The position numbers and the translations under genes are program-made. 34,945 bases of DNA from Hymenobacter sp. (GTDB lineage Bacteria > Bacteroidota > Bacteroidia > Cytophagales > Hymenobacteraceae). Below the pieces are notes generated by a model. It searched no databases. It saw only the letters and a list, made by a program, of their open reading frames with translations, and had not been told where the DNA came from. The stretch lies in NCBI GenBank assembly GCA_025353905.1, contig JANXNW010000065.1:1-34945 (forward strand). The letters run 5' to 3'. Shown in pieces: positions 27,837 to 34,945 of this stretch. The first letter of the stretch is position 1; every line of letters starts with the position of its first letter.

Positions 27837-27929
27837 AGCTGTTGGTTTGTAGCTGTTAGCTGATAGCCGGTTTATTATTGAAATCGATAAACTGAAAGTT
27901 ATCAGCCAACAGCCCAAAGCCAATAGCTA
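27837..27929. repeat. Imperfect inverted repeat of AGCTGTTAGCTGATAGC-type words between GCS2 and ATP-grasp genes
   Basis: tagctgttggtttgtagctgttagctgata vs reverse complement tagctattggctttgggctgttggctgataa. Confidence 0.7.
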
Positions 27930-29057
27930 CTTTTTCGGCGTGGCTTTGCGGACTTTCGCGGCTGTATCGGTGGGCTTGTCGGCGCCCTTGTCGGTGGTTT
28001 TTCTAGCGGCGGGGCGGCGCGTTTTCGGGGCAGGCGTGGTGGCCGTGCCGCCGTGCAGCTCGTGGATGGGGCCGCCCATTTGCACGTCGCCCGTGCCGAA
28101 AGCGGCCGTGCCGCGCGCCGAGCGCTGCACATAGGTGCCCCAGGTCAGATTATCCTGGCCGGGGCGCTGCACCTGCGCCCGCTCGATGGCCAGCAGCGCG
28201 GCGTGCTCGACCACCCACTCGAAGTTTTCAGCCCCAACCGAATGAATGTCGGCATCGGGCGCGGGGTTGCCGAAGTCGATGGCGATGGGCACCCCGCCGC
28301 GCACCGCAAACTCCACGGTGTTAAAATCATAGCCCAGACCCTGGCACAGCCGGAGCACGTAGTCCTTGATGGTGGCGAGCAGTTGCTTGCCGGCCTCGCC
28401 CTGGGTTTTCATCGTGGTCTGGTAACGCTCGTGCGGGGCGTTGCGCGGCTCGTAGGGCATGATGAGTACGTGCTTGCCACCGAGGCAGTAGCAGCGGAAA
28501 TAATCGTCAAAATCCACGGCTTCCTGGTAAAGCATGACGAGCTGCCCGGTTTCGTCGTAAGCCCGGAAGGCTTCGTAGGGATTGTCCACCTTGTAGACGC
28601 TCTTCCAGCCGCCGCCGGCGTGGGGCTTCATAAAGGCCGGGAAACCAATGTGTTCGAAGGCTTTGTCCCAGTCGAACATGGCCAGGTTGCGAAACGAGTT
28701 TTCGCTCGTGTCCGTGGGCCGCGCCTTGCTAGGCAGCAGCAGCGTTTTGGGCACCGGCACGCCGAGCTGCACGGCCAGCGCATTGTTGAAAAACTTCTCG
28801 TCGGCGCTCCACCAAAACGGGTTATTAATAACGGCCGTGCCCGTGAGGGCGGCGTTTTTCAAGTAAGCCCGGTAAAAGGGCACATCCTGCGAAATACGGT
28901 CGATAATAACCGCGTAATCCGTGGTCACAGCTTGCTCGACTTGTTCAATTTTGACGAACTCGGCCGTAATGCCGTCCACGTTTTTATGGTTTACGCGGTC
29001 AATGAATGCTTGCGGAAAAGTATTTTCCTGGCCGAAAAGAATGCCGATTTTTTTCAT
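27927..29057 (-). CDS. RimK-like ATP-grasp ligase with Lys/Ala-rich C-terminal tail
   Basis: GFPAFMKPHAGGGWKSVYKV; EFAVRGGVPIAIDFGNPAPDAD; tail KTRRPAARKTTDKGADKPTDTAAKVRKATPKK. Confidence 0.85.
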   Translation of the reverse strand: MKKIGILFGQENTFPQAFIDRVNHKNVDGITAEFVKIEQVEQAVTTDYAVIIDRISQDVPFYRAYLKNAALTGTAVINNPFWWSADEKFFNNALAVQLGVPVPKTLLLPSKARPTDTSENSFRNLAMFDWDKAFEHIGFPAFMKPHAGGGWKSVYKVDNPYEAFRAYDETGQLVMLYQEAVDFDDYFRCYCLGGKHVLIMPYEPRNAPHERYQTTMKTQGEAGKQLLATIKDYVLRLCQGLGYDFNTVEFAVRGGVPIAIDFGNPAPDADIHSVGAENFEWVVEHAALLAIERAQVQRPGQDNLTWGTYVQRSARGTAAFGTGDVQMGGPIHELHGGTATTPAPKTRRPAARKTTDKGADKPTDTAAKVRKATPKK

Positions 29058-29112
29058 ATAGAGTTTGGTTTGGGGAAAATGCCGAAGACGGCAAAATAGA
29101 ACAAGTAAATGG

Positions 29113-29424
29113 TCAGCGTGAAATGGTAATTAAGGTAAAAATCAGGCTCAGCAGAGTCAGTATCAAGCCAATTAAAAAGTTAGCGTAACCAATGTCCTTC
29201 TTCTCATCATCGCCATGCTGACTTGCTCGCCGCCAGCCGAATACCGACAAAACAGTACCTGCTAAGTGGGAAGGAAATAGACTAATCAAAAATAGGTAGA
29301 CGAAGTATTCCGAAACAGAGCAGAGTGGTATAAAAACAAAAGGTATTGCGTAACAAGCCAGCGCCCAGCGATAAAGTCTCGTTACTTTTAGTCGGTAAAC
29401 GAGGTCATCGGGCGTGGTTTTCAT
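29113..29424 (-). CDS. Small multi-pass membrane protein of unknown function
   Basis: 103 aa, about three hydrophobic segments; 3 nt downstream of the esterase stop codon. Confidence 0.75.
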   Translation of the reverse strand: MKTTPDDLVYRLKVTRLYRWALACYAIPFVFIPLCSVSEYFVYLFLISLFPSHLAGTVLSVFGWRRASQHGDDEKKDIGYANFLIGLILTLLSLIFTLITISR

Positions 29425-29427
29425 CTC

Positions 29428-30183
29428 TTAAAATATCGTGCTCACATACTCCGGAAACATCTCGCGCCATACCGGCCAGTCGTGGTCGCCGAAGGGCTTC
29501 ACGTCGAGGCGGTGCGGAATATTCTTGCGCGATAAAATCTCCGACATTTGAAAATTAGAGCCTTTGCAGAAGTCGTGTTCGGCGGTGCCGAGAATAATAT
29601 TCATTTTGTAAAAATATTCGCTCTGAGCGTTGGGGATAAAATCAGGCGGGTTATGGAAATACGCCTGCTCGTCGTAGTGCCCGCTCAGAAACTGCTTGAT
29701 ATCGAACGCGGCTCCCATCGTGAAGAGGTGCGCGACTTGGTCGGGGTGCCTAAATGCAAAATTAAGGGCCTGATAGCCACCGAGCGAGCAGCCGACCACG
29801 CCCACCTTATCCACCTGACACTCTTGTTGCAGGCGCGGCAGCAGCTCCTCGCTCAACATGCGGTCGTAAAGGCCGTGGTTGTGGACGCGCACGGCCGGGT
29901 GCAGATGCTTGGCGTACCAACTCCATTTGTCGCCCGAATCCACGCAAATTAATTTAATAAGTCGGTTTTCGACAAACCAGCGCACGGCCCCGACCAGGTG
30001 AAAATCTTTGGCTTCGTGGTAGCGGCCGTTGGAAGTAGGGAAAATAATAACCGGGTAGCCGTAGTCGCCCACCACGAGCAGCTCCATGTCGAGACCGAGG
30101 TGTTGGGAGTGGAAGCGGCGGTATTCTTCGTGCACGATAAAAAGGCGGCTGGGGAGAGCAGTAAGTACCCGAACCGGCTGCAA
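29428..30183 (-). CDS. Alpha/beta-hydrolase, esterase (PF00756-like) family
   Basis: GYPVIIFPTSNGRYHEAKDF; nucleophile elbow VGVVGCSLGGYQALNFAFRHPD; FGDHDWPVWREMFPEYV. Confidence 0.88.
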   Translation of the reverse strand: MQPVRVLTALPSRLFIVHEEYRRFHSQHLGLDMELLVVGDYGYPVIIFPTSNGRYHEAKDFHLVGAVRWFVENRLIKLICVDSGDKWSWYAKHLHPAVRVHNHGLYDRMLSEELLPRLQQECQVDKVGVVGCSLGGYQALNFAFRHPDQVAHLFTMGAAFDIKQFLSGHYDEQAYFHNPPDFIPNAQSEYFYKMNIILGTAEHDFCKGSNFQMSEILSRKNIPHRLDVKPFGDHDWPVWREMFPEYVSTIF

Positions 30184-30250
30184 ACTAAGCCGGAAAACCC
30201 GAACCGTAAGCCCGCCCGTATCGCGGCGAACCCGTTTCTTTGCGGCCTTT

Positions 30251-31903
30251 ATGAGTTTATTACGCTTTCAATCGCCGCGCGGCAAGACCGTCATCGTCCT
30301 CCGCGATGAGACGTTGCTTTCCATCGCGCTGGGCCGGCTCGTGCGCTTCGACGTGGTGCTGCCGCCTGGCCATGACCCAGCCGCTAATCTGACTACCAGA
30401 CGCGCTTATCCGGTGCTGTATCTGCAAGACGGCCAAGACCTTGACCGGCTGCGGCTGCCCGCCACGCTCAACCGCCTGTACCGGGCCGGGGCGTTGCGGC
30501 CGTTCGTGCTGGTGGCGGTGCGGGCCGCCGACCGCCTGCGCGAGTACGGCGTGGCCGCCCGGCCCGACTACCTGGGGCGCGGCGACCGGGCGGGGCAGTA
30601 CACTGAATTTATGCTCAACGAGTTGCTACCGCTGGCGCAACGCCGTTACGGCGTGAGCAACGACCCGGCCGAGGTAGCCGTGGCGGGCATGTCGCTGGGC
30701 GGCCTGACGGCTTTCGACCTGGCCTGGCACCACCCGGAAGCGTTCGGGCGGGCGGGGGCGTTCAGCGGCTCGTTCTGGTGGCGCGGGCGCGGGCTGAACG
30801 ACGGCTACACCGATGCCGACCGGCTGATGCACAGCCTGGTACGCGCCCGTCCGGTGAACCTGGGCCAGCAGTTCTGGCTGCAAACCGGCACCCTGGACGA
30901 GACCGGCGACCGCAACCACAACGGCATCATCGACGCGATTGAGGATACGCTCGACCTCATCGCGATGCTGAAGCGGCAGGGCCTGCCACCAGCCGCCGTG
31001 CGCTACCTCGAAGTGCCCGGCGGGCATCACCACCCCGATACGTGGGCGGCCGTATTGCCCGATTTTCTGCGCTGGGCTTTCGGCACTGGGCCGCTGGAGC
31101 CGGCCCCGGACGCGGCGCGGCGGCCGTTGCCGGGGCGACAGCGCGGACCGCTGGCCCGGCTGCATCGACCGCAGGGCGCGCGGCGGTGGGTGGCTCAGGC
31201 CACGCTGGCCCATTCGCGCCGGGCGGCTACCTTTACCGCCATGCCGCCTGCCCCTACTCTGACCCGGCCCACGCCCGGCGCGTACCTGCCCTTCTACCAG
31301 ACCTACCTGGACTTGGTGCCCGCCGGCGAGGACCCGCTCACGCTGCTCCAGGCGCAAGCCGCCGAGCTGAGCGCCGCGCTCGCCCCGCTAACGGAGGCTC
31401 AAACGCTGCTGCGCTACGCCCCTGGCAAGTGGACTCCGAAGGAAGTACTGCTGCATTTAATTGATGCTGAGCGCGTTTTCACGTATCGTGCCCTGCGCTT
31501 TGCCCGCGCCGACGCGCAAGACCTGCCCGGCTACGACCAGGATGCGTTCGTGGCTAACAGCGAGGCCAACCACCGCTCGCTGTCCGATTTGCTGACTGAA
31601 TACGCGGCCGTGCGCGCTGCTACCTGCGCTTTTTTTGGCAGCCTGAGCGTCGAGCAGCTCGACCGCGCCGGTCGTGCTAACGGCGGCCCGGCCACCGTCC
31701 GCGCCTGGCTCTACATCATCGTCGGCCATGAGCGCCACCACCTGAACCTGTTCAGCGAGCGCTACTGGCCGTTGCTGACGGGCGCGCTCGCCGCCACCAT
31801 AGCCACCACGACTGAACAGCAAGCCGAACACGAAGCCCAACAGCATGCCGGGCAGCAGACCGAACAGCAAACTCCACAACAAGCCCCAATCGAAGCGCGT
31901 TGA
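30251..31903 (+). CDS. Single ORF: esterase (PF00756-like) domain followed in frame by DinB-like domain (fusion, or two genes lacking an intervening stop; DinB ATG at 31241)
   Basis: AVAGMSLGGLTAFDLAWHHPEAFG elbow; then MPPAPTLTRPTPGAYLPFYQTYL...GKWTPKEVLLHLIDAERVFTYRALRFAR...IIVGHERHHLNLFSERY (DinB His pattern). Confidence 0.65.
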   Translation: MSLLRFQSPRGKTVIVLRDETLLSIALGRLVRFDVVLPPGHDPAANLTTRRAYPVLYLQDGQDLDRLRLPATLNRLYRAGALRPFVLVAVRAADRLREYGVAARPDYLGRGDRAGQYTEFMLNELLPLAQRRYGVSNDPAEVAVAGMSLGGLTAFDLAWHHPEAFGRAGAFSGSFWWRGRGLNDGYTDADRLMHSLVRARPVNLGQQFWLQTGTLDETGDRNHNGIIDAIEDTLDLIAMLKRQGLPPAAVRYLEVPGGHHHPDTWAAVLPDFLRWAFGTGPLEPAPDAARRPLPGRQRGPLARLHRPQGARRWVAQATLAHSRRAATFTAMPPAPTLTRPTPGAYLPFYQTYLDLVPAGEDPLTLLQAQAAELSAALAPLTEAQTLLRYAPGKWTPKEVLLHLIDAERVFTYRALRFARADAQDLPGYDQDAFVANSEANHRSLSDLLTEYAAVRAATCAFFGSLSVEQLDRAGRANGGPATVRAWLYIIVGHERHHLNLFSERYWPLLTGALAATIATTTEQQAEHEAQQHAGQQTEQQTPQQAPIEAR

Positions 31904-31997
31904 GCCGAGCTGATTAAATTAATTAAAATCGACAACTCAATCAGACCAGTACTTTTACCACTCTACTCCTTCTTTTCACCTCAACCCGTTTTCACTC

Positions 31998-32114
31998 ATG
32001 GCCAAAGCTCAGGATGCCCGCAAGGAAAAGAAAAAAGAACCCGCCAAGTCGCTCAAAGAAAAGAAAGCGCTGAAGGAGGAAAAGAAAAAGACCAAAGAAA
32101 GCCGCTCCGAATAA
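31998..32114 (+). CDS. 38-aa Lys/Glu-rich small protein
   Basis: MAKAQDARKEKKKEPAKSLKEKKALKEEKKKTKESRSE*; below ORF-track cut-off, followed by a terminator. Confidence 0.65.
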   Translation: MAKAQDARKEKKKEPAKSLKEKKALKEEKKKTKESRSE

Positions 32115-32115
32115 A

Positions 32116-32362
32116 GAACGCGGATTTTGCGGAAAGCTCGTCTGGTGTTGGATTCCTCGTCAAGAGTTGGATTCAGACGTGCCCTAAATTATTTTTTAAT
32201 AAAAAAGCCGCCTTATTAGGCGGCTTTTTTATTTGCAACTTTTTATTTTTCCTACGCTCGCTGCTCGACCGATTTACTCACGTGCGCAAGCAGCTTCACG
32301 TCCGAATCCAACCCTTGACGAGGAATCCAACACCAGACGAGCTTTCCGCAAAATCCGCGTTC
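32116..32362. repeat. 66-bp inverted repeat (2 mismatches) around a 114-nt spacer containing a terminator
   Basis: Arms 32116-32181 and 32297-32362; each begins right after a stop codon of a convergent gene. Confidence 0.93.
32201..32230. terminator. Bidirectional intrinsic terminator
   Basis: aaaaaagccgcc-ttatta-ggcggctttttt. Confidence 0.92.
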
Positions 32363-34516
32363 TTATTCGTCGTAATTCTCGCGTTTCGCACCGTAGCCGC
32401 CGCTGCTCTCGCGCTTCGCGCCGTAGCCGCCGCTGTTGCCACCCTGACCGCCGCCGTCGCGGTTGCCCTTGTAGCCGCCGCCCTGGCCACCGCGCTGATA
32501 GCCACCGCCTTGGCCACCCTGACCGCCGTCACGGTTGTTGCCATAAGGCGGACGGCTGCTGTTGCCGTAGCTACTGCCGCCGCCTTCGCGGTTGCCCTTG
32601 TAGCCGCCGCCCTGGCCGCCGCTGTAGCCGCCTTCACGACGCTCACCGCCGCCGTAGCTGCTACCGCCGCGGTTGTTGCCGTAGAGCGGGCGGCCGCCTT
32701 CGCGGCGGTCGCCCCGGTCGCCGCCGCCGAACGCGGGGCGCTCAGGACGGTTGAAGCCTTCTTCTTTGGCGGCCGCGTCCTGCACTGGGGTGGCGATGCT
32801 GAACGTAACCGGCTGACCCTGAATGGTACTGCGACCGAGCTGACCCACTACCTCGTCGGCAAACTCGCTCGGTACTTCCACGAAGCTGAACTTGTCGTAG
32901 AGGGCGATATCGCCGACTTTGTTACCGGGCAGGTTGGTGCTCTCGCCAATCAAGTCCACGATGTCGCGCGGGTGCAGGCGGTCTTTTTTGCCCATGCTGA
33001 TGAAGATGCGCGTGTAGCCGGGGCGCGAGGCTCCTTTTTCACGGCTCGCGTCGAGGCCCTGCTCGTTGCGCTTGTCTTCCTTCATCGTCATTTTGAGCAA
33101 CGCGGCAGCGATGTCGAGCGACGTGATTTCCTCGCTTTGGTCGAGCAGGCGCTGCACCCGGCCGATGTATTTATCGAGGGTGCCTTTATCAATGACATCC
33201 TTGATTTGATTCAGGAAAAGCGTGGTTTTTACCTCCGACACATCGGCGAACGACGGCACCTGAGCCAATTTAATATTGGCTTTGGTGAAGCGCATAATAT
33301 CGCGCAATTTATAAATATCACGGCCGCTCACGAACGTAAACGCGCGGCCCGACTTACCGGCCCGGCCAGTGCGGCCGATGCGGTGCACGTAATATTCCTC
33401 GTCGGCGGGCAAGTCGTAATTAAATACGGCTTCCACGTCGTCCACGTCAATACCGCGGGCGGCGACGTCGGTAGCAACCAGAATTTCGAGCGTGTTCTTG
33501 CGGAATTTGTCGAGCGTGTTTTGGCGCTGGGCCTGGCTCATGTCGCCGTGCAGACCGTCGGCGAAATAGCCTTTGGCTTGCAAATCACCCACGATTTCGT
33601 CCACCATGCGCTTGGTATTGGCGAAAATGATGCTCGATTTGAGGCTGTACATGTCGAGCACCCGCGTGAGCACGTCCTTTTTCTGGGGACCGCGCACCTC
33701 GAAATAGCTCTGCTCGATGTTGGACACCGTCATTTCCTGGTGATTGACCTTCACTACCTGCGGGTCGCGCTGGTATTTTTTGGTCATCTCCATAATCGGC
33801 TTGCTCATCGTGGCTGAGAAAAACACCGTCTGGTGGTTCTGCGGCATCTTACTGAGCACGAACTCGATGTCCTCCCGAAAGCCCATGTCGAGCATTTCGT
33901 CGGCTTCGTCGAGGATAATTTTCGTGGCCTTGTCGAGCTTGAGCGTGCCGCGCTCGATGTGGTCCATGACGCGGCCGGGGGTACCAATCACGATTTGTAC
34001 GCCGCGCTCCAGGGCGCGGAACTGGCGGTCGTAGCTGGAGCCGCCGTAAATCGGCACCACGGCCAGGCCGCGCTTGTACTTACCGAGCTTCTGGATTTCG
34101 CCCGATACCTGCACGGCCAATTCGCGCGTGGGGCAGAGCACGATAACCTGCACGTCACGCGAATCGCCGTCCACGGCCTCGATGGCGGGAATGGCGAAAG
34201 CGGCCGTTTTGCCGGTGCCGGTTTGGGCCTGGCCGATGACATCGCGGCCGGCGAGCAGCACCGGAATGGCCGCCGCCTGAATCGGCGAGGCTTCCTCGTA
34301 GCCCATCTCGGTAATGGCGCGCTGCACTTCGGCCGATAGGTTCAACTCATCGAAGCGCACTTTGGGCTTTTCCGAATTTTTGTCGCCGCTCTTAGTAGCA
34401 GGCTTGTCCGTGCTTTTGTCGGCACCTTTGTCAGCGCCTTTCTTCGGGCTGGTTTCGGCGCTCGTATCGACCGGGCTTTCAGCGCGTTCGACGGTTTCGA
34501 ATTCTTCGTTTTCCAT
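32363..34516 (-). CDS. deaD: DEAD/DEAH-box RNA helicase (DeaD/CsdA-like) with DbpA-type RNA-binding domain and Gly-rich repeats
   Basis: [77 protein letters not shown] tail; start chosen at MENEEFETVER. Confidence 0.93.
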   Translation of the reverse strand: MENEEFETVERAESPVDTSAETSPKKGADKGADKSTDKPATKSGDKNSEKPKVRFDELNLSAEVQRAITEMGYEEASPIQAAAIPVLLAGRDVIGQAQTGTGKTAAFAIPAIEAVDGDSRDVQVIVLCPTRELAVQVSGEIQKLGKYKRGLAVVPIYGGSSYDRQFRALERGVQIVIGTPGRVMDHIERGTLKLDKATKIILDEADEMLDMGFREDIEFVLSKMPQNHQTVFFSATMSKPIMEMTKKYQRDPQVVKVNHQEMTVSNIEQSYFEVRGPQKKDVLTRVLDMYSLKSSIIFANTKRMVDEIVGDLQAKGYFADGLHGDMSQAQRQNTLDKFRKNTLEILVATDVAARGIDVDDVEAVFNYDLPADEEYYVHRIGRTGRAGKSGRAFTFVSGRDIYKLRDIMRFTKANIKLAQVPSFADVSEVKTTLFLNQIKDVIDKGTLDKYIGRVQRLLDQSEEITSLDIAAALLKMTMKEDKRNEQGLDASREKGASRPGYTRIFISMGKKDRLHPRDIVDLIGESTNLPGNKVGDIALYDKFSFVEVPSEFADEVVGQLGRSTIQGQPVTFSIATPVQDAAAKEEGFNRPERPAFGGGDRGDRREGGRPLYGNNRGGSSYGGGERREGGYSGGQGGGYKGNREGGGSSYGNSSRPPYGNNRDGGQGGQGGGYQRGGQGGGYKGNRDGGGQGGNSGGYGAKRESSGGYGAKRENYDE

Positions 34517-34786
34517 GTCGGAAAGGGAATGGGGTTTAGGGCCGGCGGGCTGTACACAACAGCACCAACAACCAAAAGGGGGAAAGAGACTACGCTCTGA
34601 AAACAGCCGGCTCAACAGCGGCGGCGCTTCTTCCCCCTCAACCTTCCTGACTTAACGACAAAGGCGGAAAAAATACGACCGAAACAACGGGAACTACTCG
34701 GCAGCCAACTTCTTAGGTTTTGATTTCCTGCCAAAACCCTGGGCCACCCCGGCCACTCAATTAGGGACCGTTCTCAAACGCGGGTG

Positions 34787-34794
34787 CAAAGATA
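34787..34794 (-). promoter_or_regulatory. TAnnTTTG box (TATCTTTG), about 270 nt upstream of the deaD start
   Basis: gtgcaaagatacgg on + strand; Bacteroidota -7 consensus. Confidence 0.45.
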
Positions 34795-34843
34795 CGGATT
34801 TCCGGGGGTAATAGCTAACGAGTGGTCAGTATTTGGTCGGGAA

Positions 34844-34945
34844 GTTCCCGCAGAGGTACGCGGTGGTAAAGCGCGGTGGTACGCGGAGAACAACGTCCGC
34901 GCTCAGCGTACCTCTGCGAGAATCACAGCGTACCTCTGCGGGAAC
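34844..34945. repeat. Palindromic repeat built of GCGTACCTCTGCG words, reaching the window edge
   Basis: gttcccgcagaggtacgc (34844-34861) vs gcgtacctctgcgggaac (34928-34945), extra copy at 34906-34920. Confidence 0.75.

Noticed and set aside
28053-29099. 348-aa plus-strand ORF
   Set aside because: Antisense shadow of the RimK-like ATP-grasp gene.
32370-32700. Repeated CCGCCGCCCTGGCC/GTTGCCCTTGTAGCC units as a possible CRISPR or minisatellite
   Set aside because: They encode the in-frame Gly-rich tail of the helicase; no regular repeat-spacer structure. No CRISPR array seen anywhere in the window.
32282-33817. 511-aa plus-strand ORF
   Set aside because: Antisense to the deaD helicase; N-terminal Ala/Val repeats mirror the helicase Gly-rich repeats.
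1-34945. tRNA/rRNA genes, integrase or transposase genes, phage modules, known defence systems
   Set aside because: None recognised by eye; a tRNAscan/Infernal and DefenseFinder run would be needed to exclude formally.

Overview
The window is about 35 kb of GC-rich bacterial chromosome. Protein content, TAnnTTTG-type promoter boxes and intergenic repeat style suggest Bacteroidota, probably Hymenobacter-like; this is inferred, as no search was run. I support about 30 CDS. They include a partial CopA-type P-ATPase plus an anchored cupredoxin, ADP-ribosylglycohydrolase, TMEM175-like channel, GH1 beta-glucosidase, glycosyltransferase, LpxH-like phosphoesterase, NUDIX, two DEAD-box helicases with Gly-rich tails, an XRE regulator, L,D-transpeptidase, cyanophycinase, a RelE/ParE-type TA pair, isoaspartyl peptidase, DUF3127, an AlbA_2 protein, DUF2383, a HI0933/BaiN-type flavoprotein, two SDR-type proteins and YkvA. 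The best candidate for an under-described system is the minus-strand block at 24.5-30.2 kb: ATP-grasp-like protein, class I glutamine amidotransferase, GCS2/YbdK carboxylate-amine ligase, RimK-like ATP-grasp, a small membrane protein and an esterase, with a divergent second esterase in frame with a DinB-like domain. It looks like a dedicated amide/peptide metabolite pathway with an intrinsic terminator inside it. The most unusual non-coding structure is a ~66-bp near-identical inverted repeat placed exactly after the stop codons of two convergent genes, with a bidirectional terminator between the arms (32116-32362). Other structure includes several intergenic palindromic repeat families, a recurring ACAAATGT motif around the XRE regulator/cyanophycinase region, a 28-bp perfect hairpin, and a ~0.9 kb AT-richer non-coding island.
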